From positions 2,171,501 to 2,235,500 of the forward strand of contig OY759268.1 of the NCBI GenBank assembly GCA_963662155.1: 64,000 bases of DNA, in the 5' to 3' direction. The notes under the pieces are model-generated. The model did no database searches, had not been told where the DNA came from, and was given only the letters and a program-made list of their open reading frames with translations. Source of the DNA: Lamellibrachia columna (lineage: Eukaryota > Annelida > Polychaeta > Sabellida > Siboglinidae). Positions within the stretch are counted from its first letter, which is position 1; every line of letters begins with the position of its first letter. The position numbers were made by a program, and so were the translations under genes. Shown here one piece after another: positions 37,301-48,581 of the stretch.

Positions 37301-37837
37301 GCTTTTGTTGCACATGAAATGACAAATGACGTAAAAATGAGTGTAGATCTCCACAGCACCAGAGCAACTGTCAGCTTCAAGGAATCAGGGTGAAGGATGT
37401 CTTTGTCTGACTTCTCATCAATTATAACATCTCAGGGCACCCGATGAATCATCAATTGCTGTAAAGTTAGGTGCATTTCATTTTGCCCCCCACCAAAAAA
37501 ATTTTAAAGGGGAAAATGTCACTGACTGCTCCTATATGACTATATGTGTACAACTAACTTCCTGGTCCCTTTCCCTCGTTCTCCCCCCGGGGGGACACTC
37601 ACCCCACATACAAGATTTCACCCTACCCCTGTCTGATCACTACTACCATCTCAATTCCCTCTGCCCCATAAACACCCCTCCCAACTCCCACCCTCTATCC
37701 CTAAAGGCAAGGCAAACCCTATCGTTTCCCACCTCCTACAACATCAACAATATATATTGTTAAAACCTCCATGAGAAAAAATTCCTTCTAATGATATCAT
37801 AAATTTCAATGCTTTATAGGTTAACAATCGCAGCAAC
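37301..37837. other. Unique spacer
   Basis: No gene seen. It includes a C-rich region at 37560-37740. Confidence 0.6.
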
Positions 37838-38065
37838 ATTTACACATTACAGCCATTGTCCAAATAACACATTACAGCCATTGTCCAAATAACACATTAC
37901 AGCCATTGTCCAAATAACACATTACAGCCATTGTCCAAATAACACATTACAGCCATTGTCCAAATAACACATTACAGCCATTGTCCAAATAACACATTAC
38001 AGCCATTGTCCAAATAATACATTACAGCCATTGTCCAAATAATACATTACAGCCATTGTCCAAAT
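37838..38065. repeat. Minisatellite, 25-bp unit, about 9 copies
   Basis: Copies of acacattacagccattgtcc plus aaata, almost invariant (last copies aatacatt). Confidence 0.96.
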
Positions 38066-38374
38066 TTATGTGTTTGTTCGACAACCACCTTAACAGTATT
38101 TCGAAAACAACTAAAAACTTACTTATTTCACCTTGATATTTATAAAGACTTCTTTCCTCATCTAAGCCATATTATTACTTTATGTTTTGCAATCTTGGCT
38201 ATTTATTCATCTAAAATAATTATTTTGTATATGTTTATATTGATATAAATTGTGCATTTTACAGTTGCACTGAACAATTAAAGCACTCTGTCTACACTTA
38301 CTTTTATTCCCTTCACTCAATGTGAAGCACTTCAATATGTAATTAGTTACTTTAAAATGTGTCATATCAAGAAC

Positions 38375-38640
38375 CAGCATTATTATTGTTATTATTGTTG
38401 TTATTAATGTTGTTATTATTATTGTTATTATTGTTGTTATTATTGTTGTTATTATTATTGTTGTCAATGTTATTATTATTATTTTTTATTATTGTTATTC
38501 ATTATTATTGTTGTTGTTATTATTATTGTTGTTAATGTTATTATTATTATTTTTTATTATTGTTATTCATTATTATTATTGTTGTTATTATTGTTGTTAA
38601 TGTTATTGTTATTAGTGTTATTATTTTTTATTATTGTTGT
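38375..38640. repeat. TTATTATTG-type microsatellite
   Basis: Long low-complexity run of ttattattgttgtt-like trinucleotides that abuts the next 60-bp array. Confidence 0.95.
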
Positions 38641-38642
38641 TA

Positions 38643-39617
38643 TACTACAGGGGCACACTGTACACAACCCCTCTAGTACACTATGTACTGTATACTACTT
38701 TATACTACAGGGGCACACTGTATACAACCCTTCTAGTACACTATATACTGTATACTACTTTATACTAAAGGGGCACACTGTACACAACCCCTCTAGTACA
38801 CTATGTACTTTATACTACTTTATACTAAAGGAGCACACTGTACACAACCCCTCTTGTACACTATGTACTTTATACTACTTTATACTAAAGGGGCACACTG
38901 TACACAACCCCTCTTGTACACTATGTACTGTATACTACTTTATACTACAGGGGCACACTGTATACAACCCCTCTAGTACACTATATACTGTATACTACTT
39001 TATACTAAAGGGGCACACTGTATACAACCCTTCTAGTACACTATATACTGTATACTACTTTATACTAAAGGGGCACACTGTACACAACCCCTCTAGTACA
39101 CTATGTACTTTATACTACTTTATACTAAAGGGGCACACTGTACACAACCCCTCTAGTACACTATATACTTTATACTAAAGGGGCACACTGTACACAACCC
39201 CTCTTGTACACTATGTACTTTATACTACTTTATACTAAAGGGGCACACTGTACACAACCCCTCTAGTACACTATGTACTTTATACTACTTTATACTAAAG
39301 GGGCACACTGTACACAACCCCTCTAGTACACTATATACTTTATACTAAAGGGGCACACTGTACACAACCCCTCTTGTACACTATGTACTTTATACTACTT
39401 TATACTAAAGGGGCACACTGTACACAACCCCTCTAGTACACTATGTACTTTATACTACTTTATACTAAAGGGGCACACTGTATACAACCCCTCTAGTACA
39501 CTATGTACTTTATACTACTTTATACTAAAGGGGCACACTGTACACAACCCCTCTTGTACACTATGTACTTTATACTACTTTATACTAAAGGGGCACACTG
39601 TATACAACCCATCTAGT
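38643..39617. repeat. Minisatellite, 60-bp unit (and 50-bp variant), about 16-17 copies
   Basis: The unit contains gggcacactgtacacaaccc and ctctagtacactatgtactt. A 10-bp deletion gives 50-bp units at least twice (about 39131 and 39301), in a recurring order of units that suggests duplication of blocks. The right edge is cut by a LINE, and a scrap of the unit reappears after the LINE (41292-41311). Confidence 0.96.
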
Positions 39618-41291
39618 TCCATTGACTAAATTTGAGGGCAATAAATCAGAACATTTAGGGCAGTTATTTGTAACTCCTGAAATGATAGCAAAGAAAATTA
39701 AGAAGATGAACGATAATAAATCACCTGGAGTTGATGGGATACCACCAAAACTACTTAAGGAAATTGTTGATCAATTTAGTACACCACTTGCAAACTTATT
39801 TAACTTGTCACTAGAAGAAGGAATAGTTCCTTCAGAATGGAAAGAAGCAAACATTACGCCGCTATTTAAGAAGGGATCGAGGAAGAAGCCAGAAAATTAC
39901 AGACCAGTGAGTTTAACATCAGTTGTATGTAAATTACTCGAAACATTAATTAGAGACCACATGGTGGAATTCCTCGTAAAACATAAATTAATAAATACAT
40001 ATCAACATGGATTCCTAAAAGCAAGGTCATGTCTAACCAATCTCTTATGTTTTTTAGAAGAAATTACAAAGTGGGTAGATGACGGGTCACCAGTGGATGT
40101 TGTCTACTTAGATTTTCAGAAAGCTTTCGATAAAGTGCCACATCAAAGATTGTTACTTAAACTAAAAGCCCATGGTATAGGCAATGATGTAATCAACTGG
40201 ATAGAAAAGTGGCTTACACACAGAAGACAGAGAGTAATAGTAGATGGTGAGATTTCAAACTGGATATCTGTTTTGAGTGGGGTACCACAGGGATCAGTAT
40301 TAGGCCCTATACTGTTTTTAATATATATAAATGATTTGGAGGATGACATATCTAGCAAAGTACTCAAATTTGCAGATGACACAAAAGTATTCAGAAAGGT
40401 TACTAATGATACAGATAAACAAAGTTCACAGGATGATCTAGAAAAATTAGTTAAATGGTCAGAAAAATGGCAAATGTTATTCAATTTTGGGAAGTGTAAA
40501 TGCATACACATAGGACATGGAAACATGGACAAAGAATATAAAATGGGGGATGCTGTACAATGTAGAACCACCCAAGAAAAGGATTTAGGAGTAACATTTA
40601 GTGCTGACATGAAAGTTTCAGAGCAATGTGGGATTGCTGCTTCGAAAGGAAATCAAATTCTAGGGCTAATTAGGAGAACTATCACGTATAAGGAGAAACA
40701 TCTAATTGTACCCCTGTACAAAGCAATAGTTAGACCACATTTGGAATATTGTATTCAAGCATGGAGGCCATATCGTAAAATAGACATAGATAAGCTAGAA
40801 AGAATACAATGAAGAGCAACTAAAATGATTCCAGAATTGAGACCTTAGTTACGAAAGTCGCTTATTACAATGTGGTTTGACAACACTAGAGACCAGGAGA
40901 CTAAGAGGAGACCAAATAGAAGTGTTTAAAATAGTAAACGGTTATGAGGATGTTGATAGGAATATGTTCTTCAAACTTAAAGAAGGCAGTAGAACCAGAG
41001 GACACAAAGCAGCATTAGTTAAGGAGCAGTGTAGGTTGGACATGAGAAAGTACTCTTTCTCACAGAGGGTGATAAATGAATGGAACAAACTGCCAAACGA
41101 TTGTGTTAATGCTAGTAGTGTGAATATGTTTAAAAATAGAATTGACAGATATCTGATAAGGGCGGGCTACACATAGATGAGAAAATTGTTGGACTCTCAA
41201 TAAGCCAATGGCTTCCTTGTCCACTTGCCATCTGGAACTTGTTGTTCGAGATGGCAATCTTGTTAAATCTTGTCTTGTTAAATCTTGTTAA
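39618..41291 (+). mobile_element. CR1-like non-LTR retrotransposon, 5'-truncated
   Basis: Contains the reverse transcriptase and C-terminal regions followed by a 3' UTR of about 115 bp ending in a cttgttaaat repeat tail. The endonuclease half is absent. A 7-bp direct repeat (atctagt) at 39611-39617 and 41292-41298 is a plausible target-site duplication. The sequence on both sides is the 60-bp minisatellite unit (aaccc before, actctatgtacttt after), so insertion was into the array edge. RT motifs place it near CR1/L2/jockey-type LINEs; exact clade uncertain. Confidence 0.92.
39622..41176 (+). pseudogene. LINE reverse transcriptase (broken)
   Basis: An open frame from about 39622 (no ATG; first Met codon at 39682) to a stop at 40810-40812 covers the RT domain. 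The frame has NYRPVSLTS at about residues 92-100, catalytic motif A with DFQKAFD at 164-170, motif B GVPQGSVLGP at 220-229 and the catalytic FADD box at 250-253, all intact. The rest of the protein is interrupted first by an in-frame TGA (probably from a CGA Arg codon, after LERIQ), then by an apparent 2-base loss near 40841. It then continues openly to TAG 41174-41176, including FSQRVINEWNKLPND. RT would copy LINE RNA at the nicked target. With no endonuclease domain, a stop and a frameshift, it cannot be autonomous. Codon use is AT-rich like the surroundings. Confidence 0.92.
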
Positions 41292-41383
41292 ATCTAGTAC
41301 TCTATGTACTTTGTTTGAAATGGTAATAGATAATAGGACATCTATGTGTATCTTTTTAATTTCTTTATTTTTTTGTACCCGGT

Positions 41384-41590
41384 ACGTCTCAAGTCTCAAG
41401 AAATTATACTCCAGACAGCCCAGTCTTGAGCTAACACAGGAGTTTGGACCAACGGCTTTTAGTGTCTCTTCCGAAAGACACGGGCAAAGTGGGGTGAACG
41501 AAATTGTCCAAGCTTTGAAATGGTGAAGGTGGAATCGAACCACCATCCTCTCGATCGACAGGTGGGTGCTCTAACTACCACTGACAACAA
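41384..41590 (-). mobile_element. tRNA-derived SINE, copy 1
   Basis: Read on the minus strand it begins with a tRNA-like head. The B box GGTTCGATTCC is perfect and an A-box-like AGTGGTAGTTAGAGCA precedes it. A conserved body with ttcggaagagacactaaaag and ttggtccaaactcctg follows. It aligns along its length with 51720-51938. The body resembles, from memory, the Deu core shared by many animal SINEs. The head is not a functional tRNA. Confidence 0.85.
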
Positions 41591-41769
41591 TGTAATGAAC
41601 ACCTGTTTTTAGAAGTGAAGTCAGTGTAAATTGTAATATTAATTAATGGTTGATTCAACTTTATTTTTCCTTACATCATTATTTTAAAAAAAATTCTTTT
41701 CTTTGTTTTCTTATTCCTTTTCTTTTTGTCTTTCTTCGTTTTATTTCTTTCTGCTATTTCTGCTATTCA

Positions 41770-41830
41770 ATGGTATTCAATGGTATTCAGTGGTATTCAA
41801 TGGTATTCAATGGTATTCAATGGTATTCAT
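41770..41830. repeat. Tandem repeat, 10-bp unit, about 6 copies
   Basis: Copies of ggtattcaat with one ggtattcagt. Confidence 0.95.
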
Positions 41831-41924
41831 TCAGTAACTGTTTTTTCTCTACTACCTATTCAATAATTTGTTTGCCACATGAATCAATTATATGCATTAG
41901 TTATATCTTTAGGGCGTCCAGTTG

Positions 41925-41972
41925 TCACAACCAGTTGTCACAACCAGTTGTCACAACCAGTTGTCACAAATA
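41925..41972. repeat. Tandem repeat, 13-bp unit, about 4 copies
   Basis: Copies of ccagttgtcacaa. Confidence 0.93.
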
Positions 41973-42209
41973 GTTGACCAGTTTTTACTCTCGTCCGGGC
42001 TTCCCTTGTTGTTACCCGTATTTTGTATCGTCCAAATAAAATCAATTTTCAATTCACTTCAATTCAAACATGCATTACTGTTCAACAGGAGAAACAAAGA
42101 AGGACATTGTTCCAATAAAGTGAAAAGTGGACTTGTAGACACCAATTCACATGTGACACCAGCAGGGTATATCTGGGAGAAATACCCCAGGGCAGATTAA
42201 ATTTGGCAC

Positions 42210-42672
42210 AAATCCAAATTTAACTGGAGCGCCAAAGTGTTGTTGAAATTGTATGAGTCATCATGGAGGACGCACAACAACGGTAGAACACTCGCTGAAT
42301 CCACACTTCGACCCCCTGGTGTCAACTCGTAACATCAACATCTAATGGTGCCACGTCATTAAAAAGCGAGTTTTGGTGCCAAGTTTAGACGTAATCCATC
42401 TGAGCATTTCCGATGAGTGGCGAGAAAAAAAATGAAATGGGTGAAAAGAAAGGTTGAGAGATGCCTAAGACTGAAGGGTTCCTTGTAAAGTAAGACTGCC
42501 GGTGGCTAGAAACACTGTCATCTTCTTTCAACTGTCACCAGAAAGCCTAGGACTGAAGGGTTCCTTGTAAAGTAAGACTGCCGGTGGCTAGAAACACTGT
42601 CATCTTCTTTCAACTGTCACCAGAAAGTGGACCACTTGTCACATCACTGAGACTGGCAGTGACATGCTTTCT
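42210..42672. repeat. Dispersed duplicated segment R2, copy b
   Basis: Matches R2 copy a (36889-37300). Within it a segment of about 86 bp starting gactgaagggttccttgtaa is present twice in tandem, while copy a has it once. Confidence 0.9.
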
Positions 42673-42744
42673 AACTTGTCAGAATAAACAAACCAGTCAA
42701 AGGATGATTTTAAACTCAGCCCTATGGAATTCACCGGAAAACAA

Positions 42745-42832
42745 GGACAATTGTACACCTGACATCAACATACACAAGAACAATTGTACACCTGACATCA
42801 ACATACACAAGGACAATTGTACACCTGACATC
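42745..42832. repeat. Tandem repeat, 33-bp unit, about 2.7 copies
   Basis: Copies of acaattgtacacctgacatc plus aacatacacaagg. Confidence 0.9.
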
Positions 42833-42913
42833 AGTCTGAATAACACAACTTAATTCGAAAAGGTAGCCAACTACAAACATCAGGTGCTTCCTTCCAAACA
42901 ACCAAACAATACA

Positions 42914-43262
42914 ATGGATTGTATGTTGACATCGTCCACAGCCTTAGTGCGGAGAAGACACGTAAGATTGTATGTTGACATCGTCCACAGCCTTAGTGCG
43001 GAGAAGACACGTAAGATTGTATGTTGACATCGTCCACAGCCTTAGTGCGGAGAAGACACGTAAGATTGTATGTTGACATCGTCCACAGCCTTAGTGCGGA
43101 GAAGACACGTAAGATTGTATGTTGACATCGTCCACAGCCTTAGTGCGGAGAAGACACGTAAGATTGTATGTTGACATCGTCCACAGCCTTAGTGCAGAGA
43201 AGACACGTAAGATTGTATGTTGACATCGTCCACAGCCTTAGTGCAGAGAAGACACGTAAGAG
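42914..43262. repeat. Minisatellite, 49-bp unit, 7 copies
   Basis: The unit contains gattgtatgttgacatcgtc then cacagccttagtgcggaga. The last two copies share tgcaga. Confidence 0.96.
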
Positions 43263-43448
43263 TGTTAAAATGCACACTTTATAAAGTTGATACTGTGTCG
43301 CTTGTGGCTGTCACTTGCACATAAAAAAAAATTATTTTTCACAACAGGAATCATTAAGTCTAAACGTCAATATGACAAGAGGAAATGTGTGAAATGCATG
43401 AACAATGATAGAAGTGTACAAGTCAGGTGAGGTGCATTGAAGTGGTTA

Positions 43449-44793
43449 AGTGTGCAGACATCCAGGTGATCTGGATCAGTGTATGACACTGTCATCACCC
43501 AGCTTAGTCACGGTGAACTGACATCCAGGTGATCTGGATCAGTGTCATCACCCAGCTTAGTCATGGTGAACAGACATCCAGGTGATCTGGAACAGTGTCA
43601 TCACCTAGCTTAGTCACGGTGAACAGACATCCAGGTGATCTGGATCAGTGTCATCACCCAGCTTAGTCTCGGTGACCAGACATCCAGGTGATCTGGATCA
43701 GTGTCATCACCCAGCTTAGTCACGGTGAACAGACATCCAGGTGATCTGGATCAGTGTCATCACCCAGCTTAGTCACGGTGAACAGACATCCAGGTGATCT
43801 GGATCAGTGTCATCACCCAGCTTAGTCACGGTGAACAGACATCCAGGTGATCTGGATCAGTGTCATCACCCAGCTTAGTCACGGTGAACTGACATCCAGG
43901 TGATCTGGATCAGTGTCATCACCCAGCTTAGTCACGGTGAACTGACATCCAGGTGATCTGGATCAGTGTCATCACCCAGCTTAGTCACGGTGAACTGACA
44001 TCCAGGTGATCTGGATCAGTGTCATCACCCAGCTTAGTCACGGTGAACTGACATCCAGGTGATCTGGATCAGTGTCATCACCCAGCTTAGTCACGGTGAA
44101 CTGACATCCAGGTGATCTGGATCAGTGTCATCACCCAGCTTAGTCACGGTGAACAGACATCCAGGTGATCTGGATCAGTGTCATCACCCAGCTTAGTCAC
44201 GGTGAACTGACATCCAGATGATCTGGATCAGTGTCATCACCCAGCTTAGTCACGGTGAACAGACATCCAGGTGATCTGGATCAGTGTCATCACCCAGCTT
44301 ATTCTCGGTGACCAGACATCCAGGTGATCTGGATCAGTGTCATCACCCAGCTTAGTCACGGTGAACAGACATCCAGGTGATCTGGATCAGTGTCATCACC
44401 CAGCTTAGTCACGGTGAACAGACATCCAGGTGATCTGGATCAGTGTCATCACCCAGCTTAGTCACGGTGAACAGACATCCAGGTGATCTGGATCAGTGTC
44501 ATCACCCAGCTTAGTCACGGTGAACAGACATCCAGGTGATCTGGATCAGTGTCATCACCCAGCTTAGTCACGGTGAACTGACATCCAGGTGATCTGGATC
44601 AGTGTCATCACCCAGCTTAGTCACGGTGAACAGACATCCAGGTGATCTGGATCAGTGTCATCACCCAGCTTAGTCACGGTGAACTGACATCCAGGTGATC
44701 TGGATCAGTGTCATCACCCAGCTTACTCACGGTGAACTGACATCCAGGTGATCTGGATCAGTGTCATCACCCAGCTTAGTCATGGTGATCAGG
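43449..44793. repeat. Minisatellite, 53-bp unit, about 25 copies
   Basis: The unit contains acatccaggtgatctggatc then agtgtcatcacccagcttag. Variants gaacag/gaactg occur in runs, and a ctcggtgacc variant occurs twice about 640 bp apart, consistent with block duplication. Confidence 0.97.
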
Positions 44794-44864
44794 GCTAAAT
44801 TATAGTGCCAAATTTGCACAGTACGGATCTGCCTACTTCAGGCACAAGGTACTAGCCCCAAGTA

Positions 44865-44996
44865 CAGTAGAACCCCTCAAAGCAGCCACCCCTTGAAAAC
44901 TGCCATCTGTATATCTGACAAGCCTCTTTAATGAGGCCACCCCTTTTAATGAGGCATTATATCAGTCACTTGGGTGGCCGCTTTAGAGTTCTACTT
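44865..44996. mobile_element. MITE, Tc1/mariner-pogo-like
   Basis: About 132 bp flanked by TA on each side. Terminal inverted repeats read cagtagaacccctcaaagca on the left and its near reverse complement (ggtggccgctttagagttct) on the right. An internal taatgaggccaccc is repeated. There is no coding capacity. TA target and CAGTAGAACC-type ends resemble pogo/Tigger-type MITEs; this assignment is from memory. Confidence 0.75.
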
Positions 44997-45204
44997 TACT
45001 TTCTGAATTTAAATGTTTTTTACTGCGGCTCACAAATATGTATTTTGAATCTTCTGAAAATCAGCGATGTTAATAGTTAGTTGTCTGTGAACCTGTCAGA
45101 ATAATTTTTTTAATTTGTTCCGTTTTTCTCCAAAAATCAACATACAAGATGCGCCCCATCAAATGCCATCCAAAACAACTACGTCATGTCTTCATGTGTA
45201 AGGG

Positions 45205-45645
45205 ATCCTACAGTGACTGACTCAAGGGATCCTACAGTGACTGACACAAGGATCTTACAGTGACTGACACAAGGGATCCTACAGTGGTTGACACAAGGGA
45301 CCCTACAGTCGCTGACACAAGGGATCCTACAGTCACTGACGCAAATGACCCTACAGTCACTGACGCAAGGGACCCTACAGTCACTGACGCAAGGGACCCT
45401 ACAGTCACTGATGCAAGGGACCCTACAGTCACTGACGCAAGGGACCCTACAGTCACTGATGCAAGGGACCCTACAGTCACTGACGCAAGGGACCCTACAG
45501 TCACTGACGCAAGGGACCCTACAGTCACTGACGCAAGGGACCCTACAGTCACTGACACAAGGGACCCTACAGTCACTGACACAAGGGACCCTACAGTCAG
45601 ACACAAGGGATCCTAGTCACTGACACAAGGGATCCTACAGTCACT
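45205..45645. repeat. Minisatellite, 24-bp unit, about 18 copies
   Basis: Copies of acagtcactgacgcaaggga plus ccct, with gacaca and gatcct variants at both edges. Length 24 keeps frames open on both strands (111-141 codons), which are artefacts. Confidence 0.96.
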
Positions 45646-45807
45646 ATATGGCCATATCCCTGCTCAAAAATATTTTTCAAGGGGGCAAAAAATTACCAAA
45701 AGGATGTAGGGTCTCAAAAACCCACCAGCACTTCGTATGTATGCCAGGATGTATCTCTGGTGTAAACAGTGATCTGACCCCTGCAGCAACAACCTCATTT
45801 CTTTGGT

Positions 45808-46146
45808 GGAGCAGACGCCCGACTAGTGCAACAACACAATGTGGAAGTCTCGGGCAGACGTCAAGACAGACGCCCGACTAGTGCATCAACACAATGTGGA
45901 AGTCTCGGGCAGACGTCAAGACAGACGCCCGACTAGTGCATCAACAAAATGTGGAAGTCTCGGGCAGACGTCAAGACAGACGCCCGACTAGTGCATCAAC
46001 ACAATGTGGAAGTCTCGGGCAGACGTCAAGACAGACGCCCGACTAGTGCATCAACACAATGTGGAAGTCTCGGGCAGACGTCAAGACAGACGCCCGACTA
46101 GTGCATCAACACAATGTGGAAGTCTCGGGCAGACGTCAAGACAGAG
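45808..46146. repeat. Minisatellite, 55-bp unit, about 6 copies
   Basis: The unit contains cgggcagacgtcaagacaga and cgcccgactagtgcatcaac. It shares only its length with the 25.6-kb array. Confidence 0.96.
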
Positions 46147-46604
46147 AACACTGCTAACCATCACTGCTTACTGACTTATAGACTATGTCTAGCCTAGTTG
46201 GTCCATCAGGCCACAACAAACACTGCAGTGCCCACATCTGTGTCTTCAAGTAACCACATCTGTGTCTTCAAACTACAGGTCTTACACGAGACTCCCACCG
46301 ACTCCCTCTGCTCCCTAAGTCTTCTCCCAGTTGTCTCCCTCTTTCATTGCTTTCTTCCCAATAAACGACACCACAGCTGTGGGCAGAAAATACCACAAAC
46401 TCAGAGGGTTGGTTCTATTTCCACAGCTACTACACAGGCCCACTAAGTACACAGGCCCACTAAGTACACAGGGCCACTAAGTACAAGGGATGCTGCAGTG
46501 AAGCCAGTGAAGCCAGTACCAGATGGAACACTTTGACAAGAAAGTATCTAAAACAAAACTGTAACAGTGTTCTGTCTACACAGCGTAAACATAATTACAA
46601 CTGC
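46147..46604. other. Spacer with small 17-bp tandem
   Basis: A cactaagtacacaggcc unit is repeated about three times at 46437-46485. No gene recognised. Confidence 0.6.
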
Positions 46605-47565
46605 CAAACAATCTGTGACACAGCCAAACACACATCTACTATAACTATCTGTGACACAGCCAAACACACTTCTACTATAGCTATCTGTGACACAGCCAAA
46701 CACACTTCTACTATAGCTATCTGTGACACAGCCAAACACACATCTATAGCTATCTGTGACACAGCCAAACACACTTCTACTATAGCTATCTGTGACACAG
46801 CCAAACACACATCTATAGCTATCTGTGACACAGCCAAACACACTTCTACTATAGCTATCTGTGACACAGCCAAACACACATCTATAGCTATCTGTGACAC
46901 AGCCAAACACACTTCTACTATAGCTATCTGTGACACAGCCAAACACACTTCTACTATAGCTATCTGTGACACAGCCAAACACACTTCTACTATAGCTATC
47001 TGTGACACAGCCAAACACACATCTATAGCTATCTGTGACACAGCCAAACACACGTCTACTATAGCTATCTGTGACACAGCCAAACACACTTCTACTATAG
47101 CTATCTGTGACACAGCCAAACACACTTCTACTATAGCTATCTGTGACACAGCCAAACACACTTCTACTATAGCTATCTGTGACACAGCCAAACACACATC
47201 TATAGCTATCTGTGACACAGCCAAACACACTTCTACTATAGCTATCTGTGACACAGCCAAACACACTTCTACTATAGCTATCTGTGACACAGCCAAACAC
47301 ACTTCTACTATAGCTATCTGTGGCACAGCCAAACACACTTCTATAGCTATATGTGACACAGCCAAACACACTTCTGCTATAGCTATCTGTGACACAACAA
47401 AACACACTTCTACTATAGCTATCTGTGACACAGCCAAACACACTTCTATAGCAATCTGTGACACAGCTAAACACACTTCTACTATAGCTATCTGTGACAC
47501 AACCAAACACACTTCTACTATAGCTATCTGTGACACAGCCAAACACACTTCTACTATAGCTACCA
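46605..47565. repeat. Minisatellite, 36/33-bp unit, about 28 copies
   Basis: The unit contains ctatctgtgacacagccaaa then cacacttctactatag. A 3-bp loss gives 33-bp units (cacacatctatag) that alternate with 36-bp ones in patterns. Both lengths are multiples of three, so frames of 355 (plus), 332 and 323 (minus) codons are open as artefacts. The right end is about 30 bp from R1 copy d. Confidence 0.97.
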
Positions 47566-47599
47566 ATTTTTATAATAATGGTTGTGGCTACACTGCTTA

Positions 47600-48250
47600 A
47601 AGCTGCTTCCTCAAATGGTTCTGCCCATCGTGAATCCGGTTCATTTATGTCCAGATGTGTGGTGTGACTAGTTTAAGTGATGTGTAGTGTGTGACTAGTT
47701 TAAGTAATGTGTAGTGTGTGACTAGTTTAAGTAATGTGTAGTGTGTGACTAGTTTAAGTAATGTGTAGTGTGTGACTAGTTTAAGTAATGTGTAGTGTGT
47801 GACTAGTTTAAGTAATGGGTAGTGTGTGACTAGTTTAAGTAATGTGCAGTCTGTTTAATAAAAAAATGCCTATTTTTGTTCAAATCATTGAAAGAATTGA
47901 CTTCAGTCGTTAGATCTGGTAAGGATCAAAATAGTGGATATCCAAAATGGTAAACACTGTGCGAGTCAATGCCAATCATGGGCGTGACTTCAATCCTTTA
48001 GCCGATCACATGACAAAGTTACGAAATTTCAACAAGGGTGAAATCGTGATTTTTCAGCATTTCGATTTTCAGTTCACTTAATGCTTAAACAAAGTAAATT
48101 AAGTAATTTAATAGTTTGTCTGATGATTTCACAAAAAAACTACATACAAAAGTTGCACAAACGAGCTAGCAGGTTGCAGTGGATACTAGATAGGTTTGGT
48201 TTTTCGCAAAATTAAATTGAAATGAGACTAGCCAAAAAATCGGATTGAGG
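47600..48250 (+). repeat. Dispersed repeat R1, copy d (longest)
   Basis: Left block ctgcttcctcaaatggttct then gaatccggttcatttatgtc. It continues with an expanded gtgtgactagtttaagtaat segment, tttaataaaaaaatgcctat, aatcattgaaagaattgact, cgaaatttcaacaagggtga, agtttgtctgatgatttcac and acaaacgagctagca, ending near gaaatgagactagcc. It has no coding frame and the most complete middle of the five copies. Confidence 0.85.
47660..47845. repeat. Minisatellite inside R1d, 27-bp unit, about 7 copies
   Basis: Copies of gtgtagtgtgtgactagttt plus aagtaat; R1c has this segment once. Confidence 0.95.
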
Positions 48251-48367
48251 AGGCACCTGAAATAACTGACTATTATTATGTTGTTTACAACCATAAAAGT
48301 AAAATTTTATTATGATTACATTATCTTCTATAGGAGGTCAGCTTCTGTCTTCCCAGCCTCAGTGTGG

Positions 48368-48465
48368 TGGCACATAGATGGCTGGTGAGTAGATGGCTGG
48401 TGAGTAGATGGCTGATGAGTAGATGGCTGGTGAGTAGATGGCTGGTGAGTAGATGGCTGGTGAGC
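48368..48465. repeat. Tandem repeat, 15-bp unit, about 7 copies
   Basis: Copies of gatggctggtgagta; one has gctgatg. Confidence 0.95.
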
Positions 48466-48521
48466 AACCCGGAAACATATTAATTTATTTGACAGACACA
48501 CCCACACACTGACACAAGGAT

Positions 48522-48580
<59 letters not shown>

Positions 48581-48581
48581 C
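48522..48581. repeat. (GCAC)n microsatellite, about 15 repeats
   Basis: Uninterrupted tetranucleotide run. Confidence 0.97.

Noticed and set aside
41520..41590. Functional tRNA gene
   Set aside because: The A and B boxes belong to a SINE head; the anticodon stem is not paired and the SINE body follows.
42914..44793. CRISPR array
   Set aside because: Repeats are contiguous with no unique spacers, and the setting is an animal genome.
46533..47600. 355-codon frame with ICDTAKH-type repeats
   Set aside because: 36/33-bp units preserve frame on both strands; an artefact of the array.
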